23,484 bases of DNA, taken from contig DXWV01000018.1 of NCBI GenBank assembly GCA_019416685.1, positions 683-24,166 of the forward strand, given 5' to 3'. Positions within the stretch are counted from its first letter, which is position 1; every line of letters starts with the position of its first letter. Position numbers and translations under genes: made by a program. The stretch comes from Bacteroides sp. (GTDB lineage Bacteria > Bacteroidota > Bacteroidia > Bacteroidales > Bacteroidaceae). Below are positions 7,333 to 15,882 of the stretch, piece by piece. Below the pieces are notes generated by a model. That model was not told the origin of the DNA. It made no database searches and worked only from the letters and a program-made list of their open reading frames with translations.

Positions 7333-7662
7333 TTATGCCATAGACCATGCCTTGCGCAGTCCCAAAAACATGAGTACTACCGCAATGATAATCAGTGATT
7401 TGAAATCAATGCCTGTTGCGGCTCCGCTTTGTACCATCGATACGAATATATCTCGTGCAGTACCTACTATTGCCTGAAATCCGTCGAAAGCAAAAAACAG
7501 TACTACAGCCACAAGTGTAATAAATATACTCCATATTTTCACCAGCAGTCCTGTACGGTAGGGCAGATGGCGCATTACACGGCGACTAAAGCCGTTATCG
7601 GGTATTTCTTGTTTTTGTTTTGCAAAGAATTCCCGTATTAGTTTATCATCTGTTTCCATCAT
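7333..7662 (-). CDS. Small two-helix membrane protein next to ECF sigma (DUF5056-like)
   Basis: A 109-residue protein with a charged N-terminal segment (1-36, including EFFAKQKQEI and FSRRVMRHLP) and two membrane helices at about 39-58 and 86-103. The first codons overlap the end of the sigma factor gene by 17 nt, so translation is likely coupled. It resembles the Bacteroides family I recall as DUF5056. A short cytoplasmic head joined to a membrane anchor and encoded directly after an ECF sigma factor is the layout of many anti-sigma factors, so this is a candidate sigma regulator. That is an inference from position and topology. No zinc-binding HxxxCxxC motif of the classic ZAS type is present. 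A second Met at codon 2 is an equally possible start. Confidence 0.8.
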   Translation of the reverse strand: MMETDDKLIREFFAKQKQEIPDNGFSRRVMRHLPYRTGLLVKIWSIFITLVAVVLFFAFDGFQAIVGTARDIFVSMVQSGAATGIDFKSLIIIAVVLMFLGLRKAWSMA

Positions 7663-8194
7663 AACCGTTTTGTTTTAAATACATTGCCAATTTCTCTTTA
7701 CCACGCGCCAGGTGACTTTTTACTGTTCCTGCCGGTATACCTACAATTCCTGCAATTTTGTCTATACTTACGTCCTCCATATAAAACAAAGTGATACAGG
7801 TCCGTTCCATTTCTTTTAGCTTTTCAAGTGATTGGTAGATGTCCATGTGCTGCCCCACATTTTCCTGTTCTACACTGTTGGTAGCATCCACCTCTCTGGA
7901 ATCCAGTTCGGTTGTTTCCTTCCGACTGCGAATATAATCATAAAATACATTATAAGCAATACGATAAAGCCACGTTGAGAAATTTGAAAGATTTTTAAAG
8001 GTTGCTATGTTTGTATATGCTTTGATGAATGTATCTTGTGCCAGGTCATCGCTCAAATCGCTGTCGCCGCATGTCAGGTTGAGAAAGAAGCGCCGGATAG
8101 GCGCCTGATACTTCTGTACTAACTGGTCGAAGGCCTTGGTGTTTTTGAACACCACGACTTGTGCGACTAACGATATGTCGTTGATCTGACTCAT
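7646..8194 (-). CDS. RNA polymerase ECF-type sigma factor
   Basis: A 182-residue sigma-70 family protein with only regions 2 and 4, as in group 4 (ECF) sigma factors. Region 2 spans about 26-92, with DLAQDTFIKAY (2.2) and FSTWLYRIAYNVFYDYIR (2.3/2.4). A poorly conserved acidic linker (about 93-118) follows, and region 4 spans about 120-175 with the helix-turn-helix SIDKIAGIVGIPAGTVKSHL. It directs core RNA polymerase to a small set of promoters. The ATG overlaps the preceding gene's stop by 4 nt and its own end overlaps the next gene by 17 nt, so all three are translated from one message. Target genes cannot be told from this window. Confidence 0.94.
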   Translation of the reverse strand: MSQINDISLVAQVVVFKNTKAFDQLVQKYQAPIRRFFLNLTCGDSDLSDDLAQDTFIKAYTNIATFKNLSNFSTWLYRIAYNVFYDYIRSRKETTELDSREVDATNSVEQENVGQHMDIYQSLEKLKEMERTCITLFYMEDVSIDKIAGIVGIPAGTVKSHLARGKEKLAMYLKQNGYDGNR

Positions 8195-8826
8195 TTTTGC
8201 TCGTCAGTAGGATGTTGATTACGGGCAATCAACCATTGTCCGAGGCCGGTGAACATTATTAGCAGACCTATACACCCCAGAGCAAAACTATCTGTTATGG
8301 CCCAAAGGAAGATGAACAATCCGGCACCAAGGCACATGTTTTTAATCCCTTTAGCGCGTGTGTCTGTATTCAGGCTTTCTTTGAGAATGCCTTCCGGAAT
8401 GGGCTGTCCGGCAGCAATGGCTTTTTCTACCAGTTTGTAACGTTCACGTCGGTTTTTGTAACGGAAGTAAAATGCAATGAAGATAACAAAAATGGGAAAT
8501 CCAAAAACCAGTATCAGGATGAAGAATGCAAGTGCAATACCTTTGGAAGCCATTCCACTAAAGTCTTTGACTAAAGAGAAATCTTCATCATTAAAGCCTG
8601 TGTAACTATATGTGCTGTCGTAAGAATCAGTTGATTCGCTTTCTACGGTCACTCCATCTTCTGCTGTATCTTTGTATTTAGGAGTATAGACCGAATCATC
8701 ATTGGTTTGGCTAACTGTAATCGTTACCTGTCCGGTGCTGTCTTTGTAGACGGTTTTTTGCTTTTGTGCAAATGAAATGGAGCAGTAGAGGATTGCCACC
8801 ATCAGAGCAATTAAAATTCTTTTCAT
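8191..8826 (-). CDS. Membrane protein with signal peptide, first gene of sigma operon (DUF6249-like)
   Basis: A 211-residue protein. A signal peptide (about 1-20, ending SFAQ) is followed by a polar, acidic, Ser/Thr/Tyr-rich segment (21-90) that should be periplasmic. A long hydrophobic helix lies at about 96-121, then a basic loop (FRYKNRRERYKLVEKAI) and two further helices at about 164-180 and 182-200. The helix, the AIAAGQPIPEGIL-type loop and the C-terminal helix pair match the Bacteroidetes family I recall as DUF6249. It overlaps the sigma factor start by 4 nt. A periplasmic domain linked to cytoplasmic loops could sense envelope state for the sigma factor, but this is inference. No exact -7 box is seen upstream. 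Confidence 0.82.
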   Translation of the reverse strand: MKRILIALMVAILYCSISFAQKQKTVYKDSTGQVTITVSQTNDDSVYTPKYKDTAEDGVTVESESTDSYDSTYSYTGFNDEDFSLVKDFSGMASKGIALAFFILILVFGFPIFVIFIAFYFRYKNRRERYKLVEKAIAAGQPIPEGILKESLNTDTRAKGIKNMCLGAGLFIFLWAITDSFALGCIGLLIMFTGLGQWLIARNQHPTDEQK

Positions 8827-8935
8827 ATCTTGTAATTTTTTTGTTTCTTTGATTGTTAGACGTAGTTAGCTTGCCGGAAAGTTGCAAAGAGACAAAATAT
8901 TTTTGATATTTGCAGGAATTAACAGAAGAAAATCG

Positions 8936-8989
8936 ATGGAGTTACAGATTATTCAGGGCAAGATATATGAGATACGCGTATGCGGGTAG
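8936..8989 (+). pseudogene. Remnant of an ORF6N-domain gene (first ~14 codons)
   Basis: ATG at 8936 opens MELQIIQGKIYEIR followed by VCG and a TAG at 8987-8989. The first 14 residues match the typical opening of ORF6N (KilA-N-related) DNA-binding domain proteins of Bacteroidales, which normally continue with a GxRVMLDFDLAxLYG-type segment. That continuation is missing, and nothing similar is found before the methyltransferase gene at 9089. A -7-like sequence (GATATTTG) lies just upstream at 8905-8912. I read this as the promoter-proximal stub of a deleted gene. The 262-nt gap 8827-9088 otherwise holds no recognisable feature. Confidence 0.5.
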
Positions 8990-9088
8990 AATTGAAAAAT
9001 CAGACTTTTGCAGAGTTACAGACCCAAGAGAAAGATACCAGTAATCTCCGTAATCCAATCGTTTTAATACATATAAAAAGTAAATCCA

Positions 9089-10591
9089 ATGAATTTGCCA
9101 GTCTCTTTTATCGACTATACCCGTGCCTTGTTGGGCAATGAAGAATATGAAAAGTTATCTGTCGCCCTGGGGCAGGAACCTCCGGTCAGTATCCGGCTTA
9201 ATCAATTGAAAATTGAAAGTGGAAAGCTGAAAGTGGCTATACAGCCTGATAGCACAGCTAACTCTCAACTTTCAACTCTCAACTCTCAACTAAAACAAGT
9301 TCCTTGGTGCAAAGAGGGTTATTATCTCGATCAGCGTTTGACGTTTACTTTTGATCCTCTTTTTCATGCCGGTTGCTACTATGTGCAGGAAGCTTCGTCT
9401 ATGTTTGTCGGGCAGGTGTTGCAGCAGTATTTATCCAAAGATCCTGTTGTGATGCTTGATCTTTGTGCTGCTCCCGGTGGAAAATCTACTCATGCATGTA
9501 GTCTTTTACCGGTAGGAAGTTTGTTGGTTGCGAATGAAGTGATCCGCAACCGTTCGCAGGTACTTGCTGAGAACCTGACGAAGTGGGGTTATCCCGCGGT
9601 TGTAGTAACGAACAATGATCCGGCGGATTTTTCACGTCTTGGTAGTTTTTTTGATGTAATACTCACCGATGTGCCATGTTCCGGTGAAGGTATGTTTCGC
9701 AAAGATCCGCGTGCCATTGAAGAGTGGAGTCCCCATAACGTTGAAATATGCTGGCAGCGCCAACGTCGTATTATCGCTGACATTTGGCAGTGCCTTAAAC
9801 CAGGCGGTATTCTTATATACAGTACATGTACTTATAATACAAAGGAGGACGAAGAAAATGTGCGGTGGATTTGTGATGAACTCGGAGCAGAAGCTCTTCC
9901 GCTGGCTATCCCTTCGGAGTGGAATATCATAGGGAGTCTTCTGGCTGGAACTGATTTTCCGGTTTACCGTTTCTTACCTCATAAAATAAAAGGAGAAGGG
10001 TTCTTTCTTGCTGCGCTTCGTAAACCGAAAGCAGGGAAAGAAATGTGTGGTGCTGCCAGTTCGGAGTCATTTGCTAATGGAAAGGCTGCCCGCAAAAAAG
10101 CTTCTGCAATGCGGGGCAAGGTAGCTCCTGTGCCCATTGGTAAAGAACAATTAGCGATGGCAAAAAGCTGGCTTGCAGTTCCTGAAGCGTATGAACTGTC
10201 AGTGAATGGAAACACGATAGCTGCATTTCCTAAAGATTACGCAGATGAACTTGCCACTCTACAGCAATTTCTTCGCATAGTACAAGCGGGTATCACAGTG
10301 GGAGAGGTGAAAGGGAAAGATCTTATTCCCGATCACGCACTTGCCATGAGCCGGGCATTGCAAGCGGGCGTTTTCTTTACAGAAGAAATCGATTATGAAC
10401 AAGCCATTGCCTACTTACGCAAAGAGGCCATCTCTTTATCAGAGACAGCCCCTCGTGGTTATGTATTGCTTACTTATAGATCGACTCCCCTCGGTTTTGT
10501 GAAGAATATAGGCAATCGTGCCAATAATCTTTATCCGCAGGAGTGGCGTATTCGTAGCGGATACTTGCCGGAGGAGATACGCGTCCTGTGA
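9089..10591 (+). CDS. RsmF-like 16S rRNA cytosine-5 methyltransferase
   Basis: A 500-residue NOL1/NOP2/Sun family methyltransferase that would place a methyl group on C5 of an rRNA cytosine, with SAM as donor. The SAM loop LDLCAAPGGKSTHA starts at about 123. The two conserved cysteines are in DVPCSGEGMF (Cys197) and STCTYNTKEDEENV (Cys247). The C-terminal half (about 340-500) is the RsmF/YebU-type RNA-binding region ending in an NLYPQEWRIRSGYLP segment. Between SIRLNQLK and VPWC, residues about 40-69 are encoded by a degenerate 7-nt repeat (9205-9291) and read as low-complexity Ser/Gln/Leu/Lys sequence. The repeat spans 87 nt, so the frame is kept. Whether the segment affects folding is unknown. 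Family assignment is firm, but the exact target base is not proven. Confidence 0.93.
   Translation: MNLPVSFIDYTRALLGNEEYEKLSVALGQEPPVSIRLNQLKIESGKLKVAIQPDSTANSQLSTLNSQLKQVPWCKEGYYLDQRLTFTFDPLFHAGCYYVQEASSMFVGQVLQQYLSKDPVVMLDLCAAPGGKSTHACSLLPVGSLLVANEVIRNRSQVLAENLTKWGYPAVVVTNNDPADFSRLGSFFDVILTDVPCSGEGMFRKDPRAIEEWSPHNVEICWQRQRRIIADIWQCLKPGGILIYSTCTYNTKEDEENVRWICDELGAEALPLAIPSEWNIIGSLLAGTDFPVYRFLPHKIKGEGFFLAALRKPKAGKEMCGAASSESFANGKAARKKASAMRGKVAPVPIGKEQLAMAKSWLAVPEAYELSVNGNTIAAFPKDYADELATLQQFLRIVQAGITVGEVKGKDLIPDHALAMSRALQAGVFFTEEIDYEQAIAYLRKEAISLSETAPRGYVLLTYRSTPLGFVKNIGNRANNLYPQEWRIRSGYLPEEIRVL
9205..9291. repeat. Heptad-phased inverted repeat inside the rsmF-like gene
   Basis: Left arm: ATTGAAA, ATTGAAA, GTGGAAA, GCTGAAA in register at 9205-9232. 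Right arm: CTCAACT, TTCAACT, CTCAACT, CTCAACT in register at 9264-9291. The arms are complementary with about six mismatches in 29, with a 31-nt centre. The unit is 7 nt, so reading cycles through three frames and gives non-repeating residues. Total length is 87 nt, a multiple of three, so the surrounding methyltransferase frame is kept. Confidence 0.8.
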
Positions 10592-10596
10592 TGGCG

Positions 10597-10625
10597 AACC
10601 CGAACATCAGAGTCGGTTGTTTTCT
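10597..10625 (+). terminator. Weak terminator candidate after the rsmF-like gene
   Basis: A short imperfect hairpin, AACC(C)GA at 10597-10603 with TCGGTT at 10613-10618, is followed by a T-rich stretch. It lies in the 40-nt gap between convergent genes. Stability is low and the call is tentative. Confidence 0.3.
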
Positions 10626-10631
10626 TCCCGG

Positions 10632-11447
10632 TTAAGGCAGTATTCCTTCCGGCATTTCCAGTCCGCTGAATGAAAAACTCAACTGCTTCCCAGTTCCTTC
10701 TTCTTCCAGAATGTAAGAAGGAGGAGGTTCGGGCGATGTCCGTGTATCCCCTATCGGGGGAGTATCCCAATTCAGATTTAGGTTCTTGTCCAACCGGTGG
10801 AGTATGTACGGATTACCGTGAAGGATGAACTTATGTGAACCGGTCAAGGCTTCTGCATGCTCCATACTCTCTGTAAAAGTGAGTGTCATATTGGCCTGGT
10901 TATCCGTTCCCGGTTCGAGTGCATAATTTCCTTTTGCTACCAGTACCAGACCGGATGAAAAGGCCGTTTGAAGCCCCTGCTTGAAGAAATAAGCATCCCG
11001 TTTACGGTTATTGATAAGAAATAGATCCGAAATACCGGGCAGCATGTCCGCTGTTCCATTCTCAGACAGTGAAGGCTCATATCTTCGGGATAGCCGTATC
11101 GTTTCGTAATTATCGACTACTTTAATATTCAAAAGACAACTTTCCAGCGTTGCATAGTCTGTGACTTTCAAGGTAGTCTTTCCCGTAAGGATTCCCCGGA
11201 CATAGATAGAGCTGCCGCCTGGTGTCGACCATCCCTGTTCCACTTGTGCACTGATAAGGCGCTGATCTTTAACTTCCAGTGAGTAATCACCGTTTCCGCT
11301 TTCCAGTCCCAGGTAGCGTATACCTCCCATAGGAACTTCGTATGTGTCATTATAAAAGCGGAGTGGACTGTCGTTGTCGTCCTTACATGCACTCAATAGA
11401 GTAAGGATGCAGCATAAAGCTGTCTGATAGAGATGTTTAGGTTTCAT
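10632..11447 (-). CDS. Putative lipoprotein of unknown function
   Basis: A 271-residue protein with a lipoprotein signal: hydrophobic residues about 8-18 and the lipobox LLSAC with Cys21, followed by acidic CKDDND, a pattern often seen in Bacteroides surface lipoproteins. Residues about 28-115 look like an all-beta, Ig-like domain, with the strand pattern YEVPMGG, YSLEVKD, TTLKVTD and LLNIKVVD. The second half (about 120-271) is also strand-rich, ends with a proline-rich segment and is not recognised. It has its own promoter-like sequence at 11470-11500 and lies downstream of the efflux operon in the same direction, with a 94-nt gap, so it may be a separate unit. Confidence 0.75.
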   Translation of the reverse strand: MKPKHLYQTALCCILTLLSACKDDNDSPLRFYNDTYEVPMGGIRYLGLESGNGDYSLEVKDQRLISAQVEQGWSTPGGSSIYVRGILTGKTTLKVTDYATLESCLLNIKVVDNYETIRLSRRYEPSLSENGTADMLPGISDLFLINNRKRDAYFFKQGLQTAFSSGLVLVAKGNYALEPGTDNQANMTLTFTESMEHAEALTGSHKFILHGNPYILHRLDKNLNLNWDTPPIGDTRTSPEPPPSYILEEEGTGKQLSFSFSGLEMPEGILP

Positions 11448-11469
11448 AATCAGTATTTTATGTTTGCTG

Positions 11470-11504
11470 CAAATATAATGTATTCTTCTGCCTTAGTCAA
11501 CAAA
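11470..11504 (-). promoter_or_regulatory. Promoter upstream of the 10632-11447 lipoprotein gene
   Basis: The minus strand has TATATTTG (11470-11477), matching TAnnTTTG, 22 nt before the start codon. A TTTGTTG element (11498-11504) lies 20 nt further upstream, which fits the Bacteroides -33/-7 layout. Confidence 0.6.
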
Positions 11505-11541
11505 ATGTTTCAAATAATCTCAGGCAAAAGTGAAATAGATT

Positions 11542-12720
11542 CTATAATTGATTCTTATATATCTTTGCCATTGCCTTCTGATACTGGTTTTCCAGTTGCA
11601 GATAGTTTTGTTTGCTTTGATATACTACCGAAACTTCTACAAAGTACTCAATCATGCTGATCTGTCCACCGGTTAGCGCTTGTTTCAACATCTCGAGATC
11701 CTGCTGCGCCTGAAAGGTTTTTTCGTATTCGTCCATTGAGCTGCGCAAAGTCTGCGCTTCCTGATAAAGTTGCGCTACTTGTGATTCTGCCTGTAGCATA
11801 GCACTTTCTTTCAGGAAATCAGTATTCATGGCTTGTGCTTTTGCTATCTTTACTTTGCTCTTATTTTCAAAGATAGGGAAGGAGAAGCCTACCACTACAC
11901 CATTGAAGGGAGTACCCGATTCGGTATTTCGGCGGTATCCCAGTTCCAGTTTCGGCAACCAGCCCTGTTTGTTGACACCAATCTGCTTACGAGCAGCCGC
12001 ACTCTCGCTGGCAAGGGTCTGCAAGGTCGGATCTGCGGCAAGTACTTCTGTTTTAAGCATCTGATAGTCCGAAGGGAAAACAACAGCCGGATATGTTTTC
12101 TCTTCAAATACTACTGGGATATTTCCATTCAGAGCATTTAGTTCCTGAAGCTTGTTGCGCAGGGTTGTCTCGTTTAGCGACGCCTCTGTCTTGACATTCA
12201 GCAGTTCCAGGTTGATCTTGTTCGTTTCAATAATGTTAGCATCGCCTGTTTGCAGACGTTTCTTGTACATTGCCGAAAGTTCCTCCGCATTGCGTAAACG
12301 TTCTTGTAGGATCTGTTTTTGTTGGCGAAGCATGATAATGTCCAGACATACTTCTTTTGCCTGTAACAAAATACCTTGCCGGAAGATGCTCGCCTGGCCG
12401 TCGAAAGAGTTTGTTTTCAGGCGGTTCAGTTTTGCACGGCTGGCGTAGAGGCTGGGAAAGTCGAAACTTTGGGAAACGACAAGTTCACCAATTGTCTCAT
12501 TTTTGTCTTTTGCACCCCAAAGGTGGGCATAAGAGAGGCTGGGATCGGCAAGGTTATTATCAGTCTTTGCTTCCAGCTTTTGTGAAGAGATAAGCTGGGC
12601 ATTTGCCTGCAGCTCCTTATTGTTAGCTTCGATGTTCCGAAGCACCTGTTCTATGTTACTTTGTGCCTGCACCCCTGCAATGGCAAGGAGTGCGGCAATA
12701 AATATCGTTGTTCTTTTCAT
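11542..12720 (-). CDS. TolC-family outer membrane efflux protein (CusC-like)
   Basis: A 392-residue protein with a signal peptide (about 1-19, ending GVQAQ). The body is dominated by long, heptad-rich helices (about 20-60, 100-190 and 265-390) flanking beta segments such as LELGYRRN and GVVVGFSFPIF. This is the duplicated helix/strand pattern of TolC-type trimeric outer membrane channels. It is shorter than E. coli TolC but within the range of CusC/CzcC-like proteins in Bacteroidetes. It begins 14 nt after the RND pump stop on the same strand, so it supplies the exit duct of the tripartite pump. No N-terminal lipobox cysteine is present. Confidence 0.9.
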   Translation of the reverse strand: MKRTTIFIAALLAIAGVQAQSNIEQVLRNIEANNKELQANAQLISSQKLEAKTDNNLADPSLSYAHLWGAKDKNETIGELVVSQSFDFPSLYASRAKLNRLKTNSFDGQASIFRQGILLQAKEVCLDIIMLRQQKQILQERLRNAEELSAMYKKRLQTGDANIIETNKINLELLNVKTEASLNETTLRNKLQELNALNGNIPVVFEEKTYPAVVFPSDYQMLKTEVLAADPTLQTLASESAAARKQIGVNKQGWLPKLELGYRRNTESGTPFNGVVVGFSFPIFENKSKVKIAKAQAMNTDFLKESAMLQAESQVAQLYQEAQTLRSSMDEYEKTFQAQQDLEMLKQALTGGQISMIEYFVEVSVVYQSKQNYLQLENQYQKAMAKIYKNQL

Positions 12721-12734
12721 TTCACTTCATTCTG

Positions 12735-15700
12735 TTATTCATTCGTTTCATTAGGGATATTCCCACCGTTCATCTCTTGACGTACCTCCTTCTGCGGGAA
12801 TCGGCGATGCATCATCAAATAAACAATGGGAATGATAAATCCGTTCAGGAAAGTCGATGTTAAAAGACCGCCCAGAATTACTTTCGCCATTGGACTCTGT
12901 ATCTCATTGCCCGGCAGATCACCACTCAGAGCCAGTGGTATCAGTGCCAGAGCGCTGGAGAGTGCTGTCATCAGAATAGGATTCAACCGGTCCAGTGAAC
13001 CTTGGATTACACTGTCGTATACTCCCATACCCTCTTCTTGTTGCAGGTGATTGTAATGGCTGATAAGTAACATACCATTGCGTGTGGCAATACCAAACAG
13101 AGAGATAAATCCGATGATGGCCGGGATACTGACTTCACCTGTAGTGATGAGTAGCGCAAATACGCCACCAATCAATGCTAGAGGTAGGTTCAGCAGAATC
13201 ACCCCGGACTCTTTTATACTTCGGAATTCATGATACAATAGTAAGAATATTATAACGATACTCATGAAAGAGGTCAGGGCCAGTGTGCGGCTTGCTGCCT
13301 GTTCGCTTTCAAACTGACCGCCATATTCTATGTGGTATCCTTCCGGAAGTTTTACGGAGCTATTTATTTCTTTCTGTATATCGTTCACCACGCTGCGGAG
13401 ATCGCGGTCTGCTACGTTTGCGGAAATCACAATCTTGCGTTTCACATTCTCACGGTTAATGGTGTTGGGACCCATAGCTGAGGTAATATCAGCTACATAG
13501 CTTAGTGGAACTTTCTTTCCGTCCGATGTATCTACCATCAGATTGCGTATTTTCACAGCCTCGTTACGGAAGTTGTCTTTTACTTTAACAATGAGGTCGA
13601 ATGCCTTACCTTTCTCATAAACCTGTGAGATGACTTCTCCTGCCAGTGCTATATTAATATATTCCGAGAATTCCGGCAGAGTGATACCATATTTGGCAAG
13701 CATTTCGCGTTTCGGAGTGATTTTCAGCTGCGGGCGTTCAATCTGTTGTTCCACGTTTAGATCGGCAATTCCGGGAATACCTTCAATAGCCCCTTTTATC
13801 TCATTACCCAGAGAGAACATTTTGTTTAAGTCATCTCCAAAGAGCTTAATGGCGATATTCGCTTTTGTCCCGGACAACATTGCATCGATACGGTGGCTGA
13901 TAGGCTGTCCGATTTCGATATTTGCTCCGGTGATTGTGCCCAGTTTCTCACGTACGTCTGCTACGAGTTCACTGCGCGAGCGGTCTTTCAGTTCAAATGG
14001 TGCTTCTATTTCCGAAGTATTTACCCCCAGAGCATGCTCATCCAGTTCGGCACGTCCGGTCTTGCGGGCTACGGTTTGTATTTCGGGAATAGTCAATAAT
14101 AACATTTCCGCACGGTGCCCCATTTTGTTACTCTCTTCCAGAGAGATACCCGGCAGCGAAGATATATTGATGGTAAATGAACCTTCGTTGAAAGGTGGCA
14201 GGAATGAACGACCTAACGTGAAGAAACATCCCAGAGCCACAATAAACAAAGCAACGGTACTTCCCAGCGTGATTCGCTTATGATTGAGTACCCATCTCAA
14301 TGCTTTTTCATAAACACCTTTCAACCAGCGTGCTACAAATGCTTCTTTGGGTAACTTATCACTTTTGTTTCTGCCCAGCAGGTAAGAACATAGTACCGGA
14401 GTCAGTGTCAGTGCCACTATTGTAGAAGCGAACAGTGCTACAATAAAAGCAACGCCCAGCGGTACCAACATGCGCCCTTCCATACCAGTAAGGAAGAAGA
14501 GAGGAACGAAACTCACTACAATAATCAGCGTAGAGTTCAGAATAGGCATACGTACCTCTTTTGAGGCGTTGAATACCACATCGAGTACCGAAAGGCGTTC
14601 ACCTTCCGGCTTCATCCGGTTCTCACGAAGTCGTTTATATACATTTTCTACATCTACAATAGCATCGTCCACCAGCGAACCGATGGCAATTGCCATACCG
14701 CCAAGACTCATTGTATTAATAGTCATCCCCATATAATGAAGGGTGAGGATGGAAACAATCAGTGAAATAGGTAGTGTTACCAATGAAATAATGGTAGTCC
14801 GCACATTTGCCAGAAACAGGAAGAGTACGATAACAACGAAGATACCTCCTTCCAGCAGAGACTTCTTCACGTTTCCGATAGAACTTTCGATAAAACGGCT
14901 TTGGCGGAAAATGTCAGTGGAAACCTTCACATCTGCAGGAAGGTTCTTCTGCAAATCTTTCAAAGAAGTTTCCAGTTTATCTGTCAGTTCAAGTGTACTG
15001 GTAGATGGTTGTTTGGTAACTGTCAGTAGTACAGCCGGTTTTCCTCGTTCCGAGGCTGTTCCTAATTTCGGAGCTTTCGGTCCGATAGCTACATCTGCTA
15101 TATCTTCCAGCAATACAGGTACACTGTTGATACTCTTCACCACGGCTTTTCCCAGCTGATCTGCTTTATCTGTAGAGAGTACTCCGCGTACTATATACTC
15201 GTTTCCATACTCATAGAGTACTCCACCATTGGCGTTGAGGTTCATATCCCGGGTGGTGTTCATAACTTCGCTCATAGATACTCCATAGTGGCGCATCCGT
15301 TCCGGGTCGAGTTGTATTTGATACTCTTTCAGCTCACCACCCAATACAGCCACCTGTGCCACACCTCCTGTTGAAAGTAGACGCGGACGAATTGTCCAGT
15401 CGGCAATAGTACGCAGGTCGAGCATAGATGTTGAATCTGCCGTAAGGCCAATGATCAGCATCTCACCCAGTATGGAAGACTGTGGACCAAGTGTCGGTTT
15501 ACCTACATTAGCGGGTAGTGACTCGTTGACTACCGCCAGTTTTTCACTTACAATCTGCCGGGCCAGATAAATATCTGTTCCCCAGTCAAATTCTACCCAG
15601 ACTACAGAAAATCCATTCGTTGAAGACGAGCGCACACGACGCACGCCTGTTGCACCATTCACAGAAGTTTCTACGGGAAAGGTGACGAGTTGTTCCACTT

Positions 15701-15878
15701 CCTCGGCTGCCATACCATTGGCTTCGGTCATGATGACCACCGTTGGCGCATTGAGGTCCGGAAATACGTCCACTTCTGTATGCATAGCGGTATATGTACC
15801 ACCAATTAGCAACAGCACCGAGGCTACGAGCACCAGGATACGGTTCTGAAGAGAGAAATGTATAATTTTGTTTAACAT
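12735..15878 (-). CDS. Heavy-metal efflux RND pump (CusA/CzcA family)
   Basis: A 1047-residue inner membrane antiporter with the full RND layout: a first helix at about 13-30, a large periplasmic loop, helices at about 340-500, a second periplasmic loop (about 560-860), then helices at about 868-1025. The start MLNKIIHFSLQNR and the segment EVDVFPDLN are typical of the heavy-metal (HME) family. The fourth helix carries GMAIAIGSLVDDAIVDVENV with Asp404, Asp405, Asp409 and Glu411 as the likely proton/metal relay. This form differs from the classic CzcA DFGxxxDGAxxxxEN motif and resembles the group often called HME3. The metal cannot be fixed from sequence. The adaptor gene precedes it and the TolC-like gene follows after 14 nt. 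Confidence 0.95.
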   Translation of the reverse strand: MLNKIIHFSLQNRILVLVASVLLLIGGTYTAMHTEVDVFPDLNAPTVVIMTEANGMAAEEVEQLVTFPVETSVNGATGVRRVRSSSTNGFSVVWVEFDWGTDIYLARQIVSEKLAVVNESLPANVGKPTLGPQSSILGEMLIIGLTADSTSMLDLRTIADWTIRPRLLSTGGVAQVAVLGGELKEYQIQLDPERMRHYGVSMSEVMNTTRDMNLNANGGVLYEYGNEYIVRGVLSTDKADQLGKAVVKSINSVPVLLEDIADVAIGPKAPKLGTASERGKPAVLLTVTKQPSTSTLELTDKLETSLKDLQKNLPADVKVSTDIFRQSRFIESSIGNVKKSLLEGGIFVVIVLFLFLANVRTTIISLVTLPISLIVSILTLHYMGMTINTMSLGGMAIAIGSLVDDAIVDVENVYKRLRENRMKPEGERLSVLDVVFNASKEVRMPILNSTLIIVVSFVPLFFLTGMEGRMLVPLGVAFIVALFASTIVALTLTPVLCSYLLGRNKSDKLPKEAFVARWLKGVYEKALRWVLNHKRITLGSTVALFIVALGCFFTLGRSFLPPFNEGSFTINISSLPGISLEESNKMGHRAEMLLLTIPEIQTVARKTGRAELDEHALGVNTSEIEAPFELKDRSRSELVADVREKLGTITGANIEIGQPISHRIDAMLSGTKANIAIKLFGDDLNKMFSLGNEIKGAIEGIPGIADLNVEQQIERPQLKITPKREMLAKYGITLPEFSEYINIALAGEVISQVYEKGKAFDLIVKVKDNFRNEAVKIRNLMVDTSDGKKVPLSYVADITSAMGPNTINRENVKRKIVISANVADRDLRSVVNDIQKEINSSVKLPEGYHIEYGGQFESEQAASRTLALTSFMSIVIIFLLLYHEFRSIKESGVILLNLPLALIGGVFALLITTGEVSIPAIIGFISLFGIATRNGMLLISHYNHLQQEEGMGVYDSVIQGSLDRLNPILMTALSSALALIPLALSGDLPGNEIQSPMAKVILGGLLTSTFLNGFIIPIVYLMMHRRFPQKEVRQEMNGGNIPNETNE

Positions 15879-15882
15879 GAAA

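Noticed and set aside
13630..14283. 217-codon open frame on the plus strand inside the RND pump gene
   Set aside because: It lies wholly antisense to the conserved pump coding sequence, has no family resemblance, and is Ser/Arg/Ile-rich as expected of a shadow frame.
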